Assembly: GCA_040216635.1 (NCBI GenBank)
Contig: JAVJOU010000014.1
Coordinates: 1-64,000, forward strand
Direction: 5' to 3'
Source: UBA1479 sp040216635
GTDB taxonomy: Bacteria > Pseudomonadota > Alphaproteobacteria > Rhodospirillales > Casp-alpha2
DNA: 64,000 nt
Under the pieces are notes generated by a model. It was not told the origin of the DNA. It saw only the letters and a program-made list of their open reading frames with translations, and searched no databases. The translations under genes and the position numbers were made by a program. Below, piece after piece: positions 22,963 through 34,794 of the stretch; the stretch's first letter is position 1, and each line of letters starts with the position of its first letter.

Positions 22963-25119
22963 GTGATCCGCCAGTTCGAGCTCGTTGAACAGGTAAAGGC
23001 CTACGATCCCAATGCGGACGAGGATGGGATCAACGGTGCCTATGTGTTCGCCATGAAGGCCCATGGCTCGCAAATGCGGGCCTCTGGCGATCCATACTTT
23101 TCCCACCCCATCGAAGTGGCGGGCATCCTCACTTCCTACCGCGTCGACAGCGCGACCATCGAAACGGCGCTGCTGCACGACACCATCGAAGATACCCCGG
23201 CGACGCTGGAAGACATCCGCACGCACTTCGGCAACGAGGTCGCCCAGCTGGTTGACGGCGTGACCAAGCTGACACGCATCGAATTTCAGTCCGACCGCGC
23301 CAAGCAGGCGGAAAACTTCCGCAAGCTGGTGATGGCCATGTCCGAGGACATTCGCGTCCTGCTGGTCAAGCTGGCGGACCGCCTGCACAACATGCGGACC
23401 CTGCATTACATCAAGAAGGACGAAAAGCGCCGGCGCATCGCCATGGAAACCATGGATATCTATGCGCCGCTGGCCGAACGCATCGGTATGCAGGAAATCA
23501 AGACCGAGCTGGAAGACCTGGCGTTCTCCGAAATCAATCCCGAAGCCCGCCGGGCCGTGGTCAAGCGCCTGGAAACCCTGCGCGAGCAGGGGGGAGAACT
23601 GGTCCCCAAGATCATCGGCGAGTTGACGGAAACCCTGTCCGAAAACGGCATCGAGGCCGAAGTCGGCGGGCGGGAAAAGTCGCCTTATTCGATTTGGCGC
23701 AAGATGCAGCAGCATGATGTCGGTTTCGAGCAACTGTCCGATATCATGGCGTTCCGCATCACCGTCAACAGCATCGAAGATTGCTACAAGGCGCTGGGCG
23801 TCGCCCATAATGCCTATCGGGTCGTGCCGGGGCGGTTCAAAGATTACATCTCCATGCCCAAACCCAACGGCTATCAATCCCTGCATACCGGCGTTTTCGG
23901 CCCCCACCAACAGCGCATCGAGCTGCAGATCCGCACCCGGAAAATGCACGAAGTTGCCGAATTCGGCGTCGCCGCCCATTGGAATTACAAGCAGGGTACG
24001 CCGTCACAAGACACCACGCAGTACCGTTGGCTGCGCGAATTGCTCGATATTCTGGAACATGCTTCGGACCCCGAAGAAGTCCTTGAGCATTCCAAAATGG
24101 AAATGTTCCAGGATCAGGTGTTCTGTTTCACGCCCCGAGGAGACCTGATCAACCTGCCGCGCGGCGCGACCACGGTCGATTTCGCCTATGCCGTTCATTC
24201 CGAAGTCGGTGACCACTGCGTAGGCGCCAAGATCAACGGCAAGATGATGCCTCTGCGCACAGAATTGCGAAACGGGGATCAGGTCGAAATCGTCTCGTCC
24301 AAGGCGCAAACGCCGAATCCGACCTGGGAACGCTTTGTCGTGACCGGCAAGGCACGGGCCCGTATCCGCCGCTTTGTCCGCCTGCAGGAACGGGATGAGT
24401 ATGAAAAGCTCGGCCGCTCGATCCTGCAGCGGACCTTCAAGGAAGCAGACTTCGATCTGACGGAAAAGGGCCTTGCCGGTGTCCTTAAGAAACTGAGCCA
24501 GGCTACGGTCGAAGACCTTTACGCCGCCGTCGGAATGGGCAATCTCAGCGGCCGTGAAGTCCTATTGGCCGTCTTCCCCCGTGCCAAACGGCAAAACAAG
24601 AAAGCGGGCGACGATACCGTCGTGCCGCTGTCCGAAGCCCGTAAACGCAAACGGGACAAGAACGACAGCGGTGTACCCATTCAGGGGCTCATTCCCGGGA
24701 TGGCCATGCATTTCGCCGGTTGCTGCCATCCGCTGCCGGGCGACCGCATCGTCGGCATCGTCACCACGGGGCGCGGCGTTACCGTCCACACCATCGATTG
24801 CGACACCCTGGAAGGCTATGGGGACGAGCCGGAACGCTGGCTCGACCTGGCCTGGGACGCCAGCGAGGCCAAACACGACATGCATGTCGGCCGCGTGCAT
24901 GTCACCGTGGCCAACGCGCCGGGCTCACTCGGCGATCTGTCGACCATGATCGCCAAGAACGACGGCAACATTTCCAACTTGAAAATCATCAACCGTTCGC
25001 CGGATTTCTTCGACATGCTGATCGATGTCGAAGTCCGCGACGTGAAACACCTGACGGACATCATCGCCGCCTTGCGCGCGTCGCCGGCCGTCAACTCGGT
25101 GGAACGCGCGAAGGGCTAG
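22963..25119 (+). CDS. rsh: Bifunctional (p)ppGpp synthetase/hydrolase (Rsh)
   Basis: The 718-residue protein has an HD hydrolase domain with intact metal motifs (YFSHPIEVAGIL near 46 and ALLHDTIEDT). The synthetase domain includes GREKSPYSIWRKMQ and KPNGYQSLHT (about 298), then a TGS domain (VFCFTPRGDLINLPRGATTV, about 385), a conserved-cysteine/zinc-finger region (FAGCCHPLPGD) and a C-terminal ACT domain from about 640. Both catalytic domains look active, as in the single long RelA/SpoT homologue of alphaproteobacteria. The start GTG 22963 is the only reasonable one; no strong ribosome site precedes it. Confidence 0.96.
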   Translation: MIRQFELVEQVKAYDPNADEDGINGAYVFAMKAHGSQMRASGDPYFSHPIEVAGILTSYRVDSATIETALLHDTIEDTPATLEDIRTHFGNEVAQLVDGVTKLTRIEFQSDRAKQAENFRKLVMAMSEDIRVLLVKLADRLHNMRTLHYIKKDEKRRRIAMETMDIYAPLAERIGMQEIKTELEDLAFSEINPEARRAVVKRLETLREQGGELVPKIIGELTETLSENGIEAEVGGREKSPYSIWRKMQQHDVGFEQLSDIMAFRITVNSIEDCYKALGVAHNAYRVVPGRFKDYISMPKPNGYQSLHTGVFGPHQQRIELQIRTRKMHEVAEFGVAAHWNYKQGTPSQDTTQYRWLRELLDILEHASDPEEVLEHSKMEMFQDQVFCFTPRGDLINLPRGATTVDFAYAVHSEVGDHCVGAKINGKMMPLRTELRNGDQVEIVSSKAQTPNPTWERFVVTGKARARIRRFVRLQERDEYEKLGRSILQRTFKEADFDLTEKGLAGVLKKLSQATVEDLYAAVGMGNLSGREVLLAVFPRAKRQNKKAGDDTVVPLSEARKRKRDKNDSGVPIQGLIPGMAMHFAGCCHPLPGDRIVGIVTTGRGVTVHTIDCDTLEGYGDEPERWLDLAWDASEAKHDMHVGRVHVTVANAPGSLGDLSTMIAKNDGNISNLKIINRSPDFFDMLIDVEVRDVKHLTDIIAALRASPAVNSVERAKG

Positions 25120-25146
25120 AACCATAGGTACGCAGGAAGTGAGATC

Positions 25147-25902
25147 ATGACCGGATATCTTAGATTAGGCGTCAACATCGACCACGTGGCGACCATCCGC
25201 AACGCCCGCGGCGGCGGACACCCGGATCCCGTGCGCGCCGCCCGTGCCGCAGCCCAAGCCGGTGCTGACGGCATCACGGCACATCTGCGCGAAGACCGCC
25301 GTCATATTTCCGACGACGACATGGCGCGTCTGGCGGACCAGATCGACCTGCCGTTGAATTTCGAGATGGCGGCAACCGATGAAATGCTGGCCATCGCGCT
25401 GAAACACAAACCGCATGCGGCCTGCATCGTCCCGGAAAAGCGTGAAGAGCGCACCACCGAAGGAGGTCTGGATGCCGCCGGCGGGATCGAAACGCTGAAG
25501 CCCTTCGTCACCAAACTGGGCGATGCGGGCATGCGCGTGTCGCTGTTTATCGAACCGGACAGGGCGCAGCTTGATGCGGCAAAGGCCCTGGGCGCGCCCG
25601 TGGTCGAACTGCATACGGGGGCCTATTGCGATGCCGGGCCGGACGACCAGGAACGCCAGCTTACCCGTATCATTCAGGCGGCACAGCATGCCGAAGCGAT
25701 CGGCCTGGAATGCCACGCCGGCCACGGCCTGACCTTTGATACGGTCGGACCCGTGGCGGCCATTCCCACCATCGTCGAATTGAACATCGGCCACTTCCTG
25801 ATCGGAGAAGCGATCTTCGGCGGACTGGAAAGCGCCATCAAGCGCATGCGCGCCCTGATGGACAAAGCCCGGGCGGATGCCCAGGGCGAACGTTCGGCCT
25901 GA
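25147..25902 (+). CDS. pdxJ: Pyridoxine 5'-phosphate synthase
   Basis: The 251-residue TIM-barrel enzyme has LRLGVNIDHVATIRNARGG at the N-terminus, DGITAHLREDRRHISDDD, NFEMAATDEMLAIA, CIVPEKREERTTEGGLD, and the C-terminal phosphate-binding ELNIGHFLIGEAIFGGL. It condenses deoxyxylulose 5-phosphate with 3-amino-2-oxopropyl phosphate to pyridoxine phosphate (DXP-dependent route). The AGGAAGTGAGATC leader supports the ATG. It begins a tightly spaced series pdxJ-acpS-lepB-rnc-era-recO, a classical proteobacterial order. Confidence 0.97.
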   Translation: MTGYLRLGVNIDHVATIRNARGGGHPDPVRAARAAAQAGADGITAHLREDRRHISDDDMARLADQIDLPLNFEMAATDEMLAIALKHKPHAACIVPEKREERTTEGGLDAAGGIETLKPFVTKLGDAGMRVSLFIEPDRAQLDAAKALGAPVVELHTGAYCDAGPDDQERQLTRIIQAAQHAEAIGLECHAGHGLTFDTVGPVAAIPTIVELNIGHFLIGEAIFGGLESAIKRMRALMDKARADAQGERSA

Positions 25903-25939
25903 GCCCCCGGAACGCGCCAGCAACCATGACCTTCCATCC

Positions 25940-26350
25940 ATGATCATCGGAATCGGCACGGACCTGTGCGACATCCGGCGCATCGAGCAAACGCTGGAGC
26001 GTTTCGGGGATCGCTTCATCGACCGCCTGTTCGCCCCCGGCGAACAGAAGAAAGCGTTTCGCCGTCAAAACCCCGCATCCAGCTTCGCGCAAAGCTTTGC
26101 CGCCAAGGAAGCCTGTTCCAAGGCCCTGGGCACCGGTTTCCGCCAAGGGGTGTTCTGGCGCGACATGGTCGTCGCCAACCTGCCGTCGGGTCAGCCCTAT
26201 ATGCTGATTACGGGCGGGGCCAAGGCCCGGCTGGATGCGCTGACACCGCCCGGGATGACGGCCCAGGTCCATGTCTCGCAGACCGATGAATATCCCATGG
26301 CCCATGCCATGGTAATCATTTCCGCGGTGCCAGAGACGGAAGGCGCTTGA
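25940..26350 (+). CDS. acpS: Holo-[acyl-carrier-protein] synthase
   Basis: From ATG 25940 the 136-residue protein has MIIGIGTDLCDIRRIE with the metal-binding Asp of GTD, and FAAKEACSKALGTGF with the catalytic Glu/Lys. The C-terminal VHVSQTDEYPMAHAMVI is the usual AcpS ending. It attaches 4'-phosphopantetheine from CoA to the serine of ACP. A longer in-frame extension into pdxJ exists but the conserved start is at MIIGIG. It sits between pdxJ and lepB as expected. Confidence 0.95.
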   Translation: MIIGIGTDLCDIRRIEQTLERFGDRFIDRLFAPGEQKKAFRRQNPASSFAQSFAAKEACSKALGTGFRQGVFWRDMVVANLPSGQPYMLITGGAKARLDALTPPGMTAQVHVSQTDEYPMAHAMVIISAVPETEGA

Positions 26351-26436
26351 CCTTTGGGCCCGACCCGCGTTTCATCCGCCCGCCGACCCATCCGGCGACC
26401 CACCCTTCACACTAGGACTTTCATGGAAAACGGCAT

Positions 26437-27168
26437 ATGAGCGGCGATAAATCCGGCGGGTTTTGGGACACGATCAAAACGGTCACCTACGCGATACTGA
26501 TCGCGCTGGTCGTGCGCACCTTTGCCTATGAGCCGTTCAACATTCCCTCGGGCTCCATGCTGCCGACGCTGTTGGTCGGTGACTATCTGTTCGTATCCAA
26601 GTTCTCATACGGCTATTCCAAGCATTCCCTGCCGTTTTCCCTGCCGGTCATTCCCGGGCGGGTACTTGAAGACACGCCGGAACGCGGCGATGTCGTGGTG
26701 TTCAAGCTGCCGACCGACAACAAGACCGACTTCATCAAGCGGATCGTCGGTCTGCCGGGGGATGAGATTCAAGTGAAGGGCGGCATTCTGCACATCAACG
26801 GCACCCCGGTTGAGCGCGAACGGGTCGAAGATTTCGTGTCGACTGACGATTTCGGCACCACCCGCCGGGTCGCGCGATTCGTCGAAACCCTGCCGAACGG
26901 GGTGAAGCATTTCATCCTGGAAGAAACCGACAACGACCCCATGGACAACACCCGGGTCTACAAGGTTCCCGAGGATACGTTCTTCGCCATGGGCGACAAC
27001 CGCGACCGGTCCAACGACAGCCGCTATGGCGATGTCGGCTTCATCCCCAAGGTCAATCTGGTCGGCCGGGCCGAATTCCTGTTCTTCTCGACCAAGGGTT
27101 CGCTGTGGCAGCCCTGGCAGTGGCCTTCCACGGTGCGCTTCGGGCGCATCTTCCAGGGGATTGAATGA
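26437..27168 (+). CDS. lepB: Signal peptidase I
   Basis: The 243-residue protein has one N-terminal membrane helix (TVTYAILIALVVRTFAYEPF), then the catalytic serine in PSGSMLPTL (about 37-41), the general-base lysine in FIKRIVGLPGDEI (about 100), and box E MGDNRDRSNDSR. It removes signal peptides of exported proteins at the outer face of the inner membrane. The last codon overlaps rnc in ATGA, indicating coupled translation. Confidence 0.97.
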   Translation: MSGDKSGGFWDTIKTVTYAILIALVVRTFAYEPFNIPSGSMLPTLLVGDYLFVSKFSYGYSKHSLPFSLPVIPGRVLEDTPERGDVVVFKLPTDNKTDFIKRIVGLPGDEIQVKGGILHINGTPVERERVEDFVSTDDFGTTRRVARFVETLPNGVKHFILEETDNDPMDNTRVYKVPEDTFFAMGDNRDRSNDSRYGDVGFIPKVNLVGRAEFLFFSTKGSLWQPWQWPSTVRFGRIFQGIE

Positions 27169-27857
27169 GCGGCGGCGCACATGCCAAGCGGCTTTCGGCC
27201 CTGCAGGACCGCCTGGGCCACCGTTTCAGCGAGCCCAAGCTTCTTGAACAGGCCCTATCCCACGCATCGAGCCAGTCCAACCGGTTGAATTCCAACGAAC
27301 GCCTGGAATTCCTGGGCGACCGCGTGCTGGGCCTTGCCGTCACCGAGATGCTGTACGCAACCTTTCCGAAGGAAACCGAGGGCGAACTCGGCTACCGCTT
27401 TACCGCCCTGGTGCGCAAGGAAACCCTGGCCGACGTCGCCCGTGACCTTGATATCGCCCCATGCCTGCGCATGTCGCCCGGGGAACAAAATGCCGGCGGA
27501 CACGATAATGCCTCGATCCTGGCCGATGCCTGCGAGGCCCTGATCGGAGCCGTGTTCCTGGATGCAGGCTATGCCGTTGCCGCGGCACTGGTTCACCGTT
27601 TCTGGAAACCGTTGGCCACGGCCCATACCGGCCCGCTGAAAGACGCCAAGACCCGGCTGCAGGAACGCTGTCAGAAAGCGGGATTGGCGCTTCCGGGCTA
27701 TGCCGTTACGGGACAGAGCGGCCCCGACCACGCCCCGACCTTCACCATTACCGTCACGGTCGAGGGCAGGGCGCCCGTATCCGGAACGGGCAGCACCAAA
27801 CAGGAAGCGGAGCAAGCCGCCGCAGAGGCCATGCTGGCCGCATGGGAGAACGCATGA
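27165..27857 (+). CDS. rnc: Ribonuclease III
   Basis: The 230-residue protein has the RNase III signature NERLEFLGDRVLGLAVTEML near 45-64, the second catalytic acidic block ASILADACEALIGAVFLDAG, and a C-terminal double-stranded-RNA-binding domain (DAKTRLQERCQ, GRAPVSGTGSTKQEAEQAAA). It processes rRNA precursors and cleaves duplex RNA. The start overlaps the lepB stop and the stop overlaps the era start (ATGA both times), so the three genes form a tightly coupled operon. Confidence 0.97.
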   Translation: MSGGAHAKRLSALQDRLGHRFSEPKLLEQALSHASSQSNRLNSNERLEFLGDRVLGLAVTEMLYATFPKETEGELGYRFTALVRKETLADVARDLDIAPCLRMSPGEQNAGGHDNASILADACEALIGAVFLDAGYAVAAALVHRFWKPLATAHTGPLKDAKTRLQERCQKAGLALPGYAVTGQSGPDHAPTFTITVTVEGRAPVSGTGSTKQEAEQAAAEAMLAAWENA

Positions 27858-28759
27858 GCGACGAGATCACCACCCGGGCCGGGTTCATCGCCATCTTAGG
27901 CGCCCCCAACGTCGGCAAATCGACATTGGTCAACCGTCTGGTCGGCGCCAAGGTCTCCATTGTTTCGCCCAAGGTGCAGACAACGCGCACCCGCGTGCTC
28001 GGCATCTTCATCGAAGGCAAATCTCAGGTCATCCTGGTCGACACGCCCGGTATTTTCGAGCCCAAACGCCGCCTTGACCGCGCCATGGTCGCGGCCGCCT
28101 GGTCGGGAGCCAAGGACGCCGATGCCATCGCCTTGATGATCGATGCCAAGGCCGGCATCGACGCCCGTTCTCAGGCGATTATCGACAAACTGAAAGCCGA
28201 TCACCGCACGGCCTATGTGATTCTCAACAAGATCGATCTGGTCGCCAAGGAGGCCTTGTTGGTTTTGGCTGAAAAACTAATAAGTACAGGCATCTTCACG
28301 GATTGCTTCATGGTGTCCGCGAGCACGGGCGATGGGGTCAACGATCTGACCAAAGTCTTCGCCGAAGCCGTGCAGGCCGGTCCCTGGCTGTTCCCGGAGG
28401 ACGAGATTTCCGACATGCCCGCGCGTCTGCTGGCGGCCGAAATTACGCGCGAAAAGCTGTTCCTGGAACTGCATCAGGAACTGCCGTACCGCCTGACGGT
28501 CGAGACGGAAAATTGGGAACAGCAGGCCGACGGGGCGGCCCGCGTCAATCAGGTCATTTACGTCGAGCGCGACAGCCAAAAAGGCATCGTCCTGGGCAAG
28601 GGCGGGGCCATGATCAAACGCCTGGGAGCGGCGGCCCGGTTGGAGTTGGAAGAACTTCTCGACCATCCGGTGCATCTGTTCATTCACGTCAAGGTTCGCG
28701 GCAAATGGCAGGACGACCGGGAACGCTATGCCGAATGGGGCCTGGATTTCGATGCTTAA
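27854..28759 (+). CDS. era: GTPase Era
   Basis: From ATG 27854, overlapping the rnc stop, the product has 301 residues; ATG 27842 is an alternative adding four residues. The G domain shows G1 GAPNVGKST, G3 DTPGIFEP and G4 NKIDLV, and the C-terminal KH domain includes GIVLGKGGAMIKRLG, which binds the 3' end of 16S rRNA during 30S assembly. At 28277-28288 four codons in a row (CTA ATA AGT ACA) are rare for this GC-rich genome. No disruption is present. Confidence 0.97.
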   Translation: MSDEITTRAGFIAILGAPNVGKSTLVNRLVGAKVSIVSPKVQTTRTRVLGIFIEGKSQVILVDTPGIFEPKRRLDRAMVAAAWSGAKDADAIALMIDAKAGIDARSQAIIDKLKADHRTAYVILNKIDLVAKEALLVLAEKLISTGIFTDCFMVSASTGDGVNDLTKVFAEAVQAGPWLFPEDEISDMPARLLAAEITREKLFLELHQELPYRLTVETENWEQQADGAARVNQVIYVERDSQKGIVLGKGGAMIKRLGAAARLELEELLDHPVHLFIHVKVRGKWQDDRERYAEWGLDFDA

Positions 28760-28819
28760 AGACCGGTTGGAACGCGATCAACTGTCTGCGCTTGTGACAC
28801 GGACGTAAGGTTTATCGCC

Positions 28820-29539
28820 ATGGAATGGCACGATAAGGGCTACATCCTGGCGACGCGAAAGCATGGTGAAAACGCCCTGATCGTCAGTGCCCTGACCGAA
28901 AATCGGGGCCGACAAACGGGCCTTGTCCGCGGCGGGGCCGGTCGACGCAAGCGGGGCGGATTGCAGATCGGCAATCTGGTTACCCTGGATTGGCGCGGCC
29001 GCCTTCCCGAACATCTGGGCACGTTGACGACGGAAGTTCTGGATGCCCCGGCGGCGACGCTTCTCGATTGCCCGGACGGTCTGGCGGCCCTGTCGTCGGC
29101 CTGTGCCGTGGCCGAAGCCCTGTTGCCCGAAGGCGAGGAACATCCCGCCATCTTTCACGGTCTGGCGGGCCTGATGGGGGTGCTGGACGACCCGGACGTG
29201 GGTTCCGCCTACGTCAAATGGGAAGTCGGCGTTTTGGGGGAACTGGGATTCGGGCTGGACCTGACGGCCTGCGCCGCCACGGGTGAGACGGAAAATCTGG
29301 TCTATGTCTCGCCCAAGACCGCACGCGCCGTCTCCGCCGAAGCCGGCCGTCCTTATCACGACAAGCTGTTGGCCTTACCCCCGTTTCTGTTGGGCGCCGG
29401 CGGGGCGGAAACGCCCGCGGAAGTCACGGATGGGCTGCGCTTGACCGGATATTTCCTGGAAAATCACGCTTTGGACGGCCGGGCCGGACGCTTGGCCGCC
29501 CGCGACCGCCTGATCGAACGCTTCCAGGCAAAAAAATAA
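28820..29539 (+). CDS. recO: DNA repair protein RecO
   Basis: The 239-residue protein starts MEWHDKGYILATRKHGENALIVSALTENRG, the RecO OB-fold beginning, with GAGRRKRGGLQIGNLVTLDW next. It continues with the helical part and the cysteine-poor region seen in proteobacterial RecO (LTACAATGETENLVYVSPKTARAVS). RecO loads RecA on SSB-coated gaps with RecR. It follows era by 60 bp, the normal position in the lepB-rnc-era-recO cluster. Confidence 0.93.
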   Translation: MEWHDKGYILATRKHGENALIVSALTENRGRQTGLVRGGAGRRKRGGLQIGNLVTLDWRGRLPEHLGTLTTEVLDAPAATLLDCPDGLAALSSACAVAEALLPEGEEHPAIFHGLAGLMGVLDDPDVGSAYVKWEVGVLGELGFGLDLTACAATGETENLVYVSPKTARAVSAEAGRPYHDKLLALPPFLLGAGGAETPAEVTDGLRLTGYFLENHALDGRAGRLAARDRLIERFQAKK

Positions 29540-29658
29540 CCGAACTATCCCCATCGACGCATTGACCGGCCACCCCCCAAATGTACTATATCTGGTGCAT
29601 GAAATGACGGTCCGCGCAACATGAGCGGAACCTCCAAAGTGTTCAAGGAACCCATCCG

Positions 29659-31902
<2,244 letters not shown>

Positions 31903-31926
31903 CTTCGGCCGCTTTCGGTATCTGGA

Positions 31927-32673
31927 TCAGTCGCTGCCGGTTTCGGCCTGGAACCGGTCGAAATCCATCCAGCCCCGTGCCGTATGGACCTCCAGCGGGC
32001 GGAACCGCGCCTTGTAGGACATCTTGTTGCAGCCTTCGATCCAGAACCCAAGGTAGACGTAGGGCAGACCCAAACGCTGGGCTTCTTCGACCAGCCACAG
32101 GATCATATGGGTGCCCATCCCGCGGCGCGGCTGCTCCGGATCGAAGAAGCTATAGACCGCCGACAGGCCGTCGCTTAGGCGGTCGGCCAGCATGGCGCCG
32201 GTCAGGTCACCATCCGCATTGCGGAAGGTTGTCAGAAAGGTGTCGATCGGGGTGTCTTCGATCAGTGCCTGATAATCCAGGTAATCCATCTTCGACATAT
32301 CGCCGCCCGAATGCCGCGACGCCTGATAGCGCTGGAACAGTCGGTATTGTTCCTGATTGGCCGCGGGCTGGGTCACGCGGGTGGTAAGGTCCGCATTGGC
32401 GCGCAGGATGCGCTTCATGGAGGATCGCGTCTTGAACCCGTCGACGGCGATGCGGACGGCCTTGCAGGCGTCGCATCCGGGGCATGCCGGAGCATAGACG
32501 ATGCCGTGGGACCGGCGGAACCCCGCGTAGGACAGCTGATCGTGAAGCTTTTCCGCGTCCCGGCCGAAAAGCTCGGTGACCACGCGCCGTTCCACCCGAT
32601 CCGGCAAATAGGGACAGGGCAGGGGGGCGGTCGCGAAAAAGAACCGCGCGTCCGATATGGGTTTATGACGCAT
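31927..32673 (-). CDS. bpt: Aspartate/glutamate leucyl-tRNA-protein transferase
   Basis: The 248-residue protein has the arginyl/leucyl-transferase N-terminal cysteine region (PCPYLPDRVERRVVTELFG, then YAPACPGCDACKAVRIAV), the RYQASRHSGGDMSKMDYLDYQ helix, and the GNAT-like C-terminal half with GMGTHMILWLVEEAQRLGLPYVYLGFWI. Bpt attaches leucine to N-terminal Asp or Glu residues and so marks proteins for ClpS/ClpAP degradation. It converges on parC with only 24 bp between stops. Upstream on the same strand lies motB. Confidence 0.93.
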   Translation of the reverse strand: MRHKPISDARFFFATAPLPCPYLPDRVERRVVTELFGRDAEKLHDQLSYAGFRRSHGIVYAPACPGCDACKAVRIAVDGFKTRSSMKRILRANADLTTRVTQPAANQEQYRLFQRYQASRHSGGDMSKMDYLDYQALIEDTPIDTFLTTFRNADGDLTGAMLADRLSDGLSAVYSFFDPEQPRRGMGTHMILWLVEEAQRLGLPYVYLGFWIEGCNKMSYKARFRPLEVHTARGWMDFDRFQAETGSD

Positions 32674-32725
32674 GACCTGTCCCTGTCTTGCCGATCAGGC
32701 CGCCCTCATGCGACCCGCCGGAAGA

Positions 32726-33853
32726 CTACTGTGACTTAATATCGCCCTGGATTTCAAGATTGATCCCGGGCAAGGCCGGCGCCGCCGGTGAACCGCCGCC
32801 GATGCCGGGCAACTGCTGCGGAATACCTTCCGGCGCCAAAACCGGCGCGGGCGCAGCTGTTCCGTTGTCTTCGCCCTGTTGCTGGCGCTTGATTTCGTTC
32901 AGGCCCGGAAGCGCTTCGTTCTCGCGCTCTTTTCTCGCTTCTTCCTCGGCCTTGGCTTTTTCGGCCTCGCGCCCCGTGCCGCGCAGCAGGATGATGCTGA
33001 GCCGTCGGTTCGAAGGGTGTTTGGGATCTTCGGTGATCAAGGGTTCCGTCGCGGCCTTGCCGACGACACGGTTGACCCGCTTGTCCGGCACATTGAACCT
33101 GATAAGAGCGCGACGTGCCGAATTGGCACGATCCGCGGACAATTCCCAGTTGCCGTATTCCGGATTGGCAAAGGGGGTGGCGTCCGTATGCCCGGAGATC
33201 GAAATATTCTGCGGCATTTCCAGGATCACCTTGGAAACCAGTTCCAGCAATCGTTCCGTATGCAGGAACATCTTGGCGCTGCCCGACGGGAACATAGCCA
33301 GGCCGTCACGATCGATCAGCTGAATGCGCAGGCCTTCGGGCGTGTTATCGACCAGCAGGCTGTTCTTCAACTGCCGCATCTGCGGCACACTTTCGAGCGT
33401 TTTCTGAAGCTCTTCCTCGGCGTCCTCGAAGGCTTCCTGTTCCTTCTTAGCAGCTTGGGCTTCGATGTCTTCTTCGGTGGGCTTGTCCTTCGATTCGGCT
33501 TCGCCTTCAGACAGATCGCCGCCCGTGCCTGCTTTGGGCGGGGGCAGGTCGACCGTCACGCTGTCGCGTGCCGTGGCGTTCTGCGCGATGCCTTCCTCGG
33601 TGATCGTCTTGCCCTGCAAAATGTCGCCGGAGCCGCTTGTCGTTTGCGACGTGGATACGGGGGCGAAGTAATTGGAAATGCCTTCAAGCGATTCCTGGGT
33701 GACCGAGTTCAACAGCCACAACAGCAGGAAGAACGCCATCATCGCCGTCACGAAATCGGCATAAGCGATCTTCCAGGCCCCGCCGTGATGGCCGTGCCCG
33801 CCTTTTTTGATCTTCTTGATGATGATCGGTTGTTTGGCTGCTTCTTCCGCCAT
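32726..33853 (-). CDS. motB: Flagellar motor stator protein MotB
   Basis: The 375-residue protein has a Lys/His-rich N-terminus (IIIKKIKKGGHGHHGG), the single membrane helix with the proton-carrying aspartate (AWKIAYADFVTAMMAFFLLLW), and a long acidic Glu/Lys linker. The peptidoglycan-binding OmpA-like domain follows (ISGHTDATPFANPEYGNWEL, SADRANSARRAL). A Pro/Gly-rich tail of about 60 residues extends beyond the domain. It anchors the stator to the cell wall. It lies 80 bp downstream of motA on the same strand. Confidence 0.95.
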   Translation of the reverse strand: MAEEAAKQPIIIKKIKKGGHGHHGGAWKIAYADFVTAMMAFFLLLWLLNSVTQESLEGISNYFAPVSTSQTTSGSGDILQGKTITEEGIAQNATARDSVTVDLPPPKAGTGGDLSEGEAESKDKPTEEDIEAQAAKKEQEAFEDAEEELQKTLESVPQMRQLKNSLLVDNTPEGLRIQLIDRDGLAMFPSGSAKMFLHTERLLELVSKVILEMPQNISISGHTDATPFANPEYGNWELSADRANSARRALIRFNVPDKRVNRVVGKAATEPLITEDPKHPSNRRLSIILLRGTGREAEKAKAEEEARKERENEALPGLNEIKRQQQGEDNGTAAPAPVLAPEGIPQQLPGIGGGSPAAPALPGINLEIQGDIKSQ

Positions 33854-33933
33854 CAGGTCCTACCTATGGGGTCCTTTCCGTCTCGACCGATCTTGCGTTG
33901 CCCGAAATTGGGGTGGGGCAGTTTCATGCCGCG

Positions 33934-34794
33934 TTATGACGCCGCGGGCAGGTTGGTGACCATCTCTTCGACCTCGGCGAAGGTCGGACGCACACCGTGG
34001 GCGAGTGTCTTACGCGCGAACTCGACGGATACCTGCGGGGCATAGCCCTGCATATGGCCAACCAGCGCGATTTTAATGCAGTTCAAATAGGCCGCATCGG
34101 CGCTGTAGGTATTGGTGAGGGATGCCGCAATGGGCGCCATGAACCCGTAGGCGAAGAAAATTCCGCTGAACGTTCCGACCAGGGCCGCGGCGATCAGGTT
34201 ACCGAGAACTTCCGGCGGCTCGGTGATCGAGCCCATGGTGACGATAACGCCCAGCACGGCCGCGACAATCCCCAAGGCCGGCGTCGCATCCGCCATGGAC
34301 TGCCAGGCGCCGGAAATGGCGTGCAGTTCCTCGTGGTGTTTTTCCAGTTCCGCATCCATGACCGATTCGATTTCATGCGGGTTCGATGCGCCCAGCGTCA
34401 GCAACCGCAGGTAATCGCACAGGAATTCGACCGCGTGATGGTCGCCGTGAAACAAAGGGAAGTTCGCGAACAGGGTGCTTTCGTCCGGCTTTTCCACATG
34501 CGCTTCAAGCGCCAGGTCGCCCTTGGTCTTGGCCAGGCGAAACACCGAATACAGGCAGCCCAGGAGTTCCTCGTAATGTTCCCGCCCGTAAGTGGGGCCT
34601 TTCATGATCGTCTTGAAGGACCCACCGACTCCCTTGATCACCGGTTTCGGGTTGCCGGTCACAAACGCGCCGATCGCACCGCCAAAGATGATGATGAATT
34701 CCAGCGGCTGCCAAAGGACGGCGAAGCTTCCGTGTACGCCATAGGCGCCGAAGACGGAAACGAGAACGACCAGTGAGCCGACGATAAATAGCAT
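33934..34794 (-). CDS. motA: Flagellar motor stator protein MotA
   Basis: The 286-residue membrane protein has four predicted helices. The first pair is at the N-terminus (MLFIVGSLVVLVSVFGAYG, EFIIIFGGAIGAFVTG). A cytoplasmic loop follows with GREHYEELLGCLYSVFRLAK and ADATPALGIVAAVLGVIVTMG, and the last helices are near ALVGTFSGIFFAYGFMAPIA. With MotB it forms the MotA5B2 proton-driven stator. The motA-motB order is normal. No sigma-28-type promoter was convincing in the 277-bp gap upstream. Confidence 0.96.
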   Translation of the reverse strand: MLFIVGSLVVLVSVFGAYGVHGSFAVLWQPLEFIIIFGGAIGAFVTGNPKPVIKGVGGSFKTIMKGPTYGREHYEELLGCLYSVFRLAKTKGDLALEAHVEKPDESTLFANFPLFHGDHHAVEFLCDYLRLLTLGASNPHEIESVMDAELEKHHEELHAISGAWQSMADATPALGIVAAVLGVIVTMGSITEPPEVLGNLIAAALVGTFSGIFFAYGFMAPIAASLTNTYSADAAYLNCIKIALVGHMQGYAPQVSVEFARKTLAHGVRPTFAEVEEMVTNLPAAS

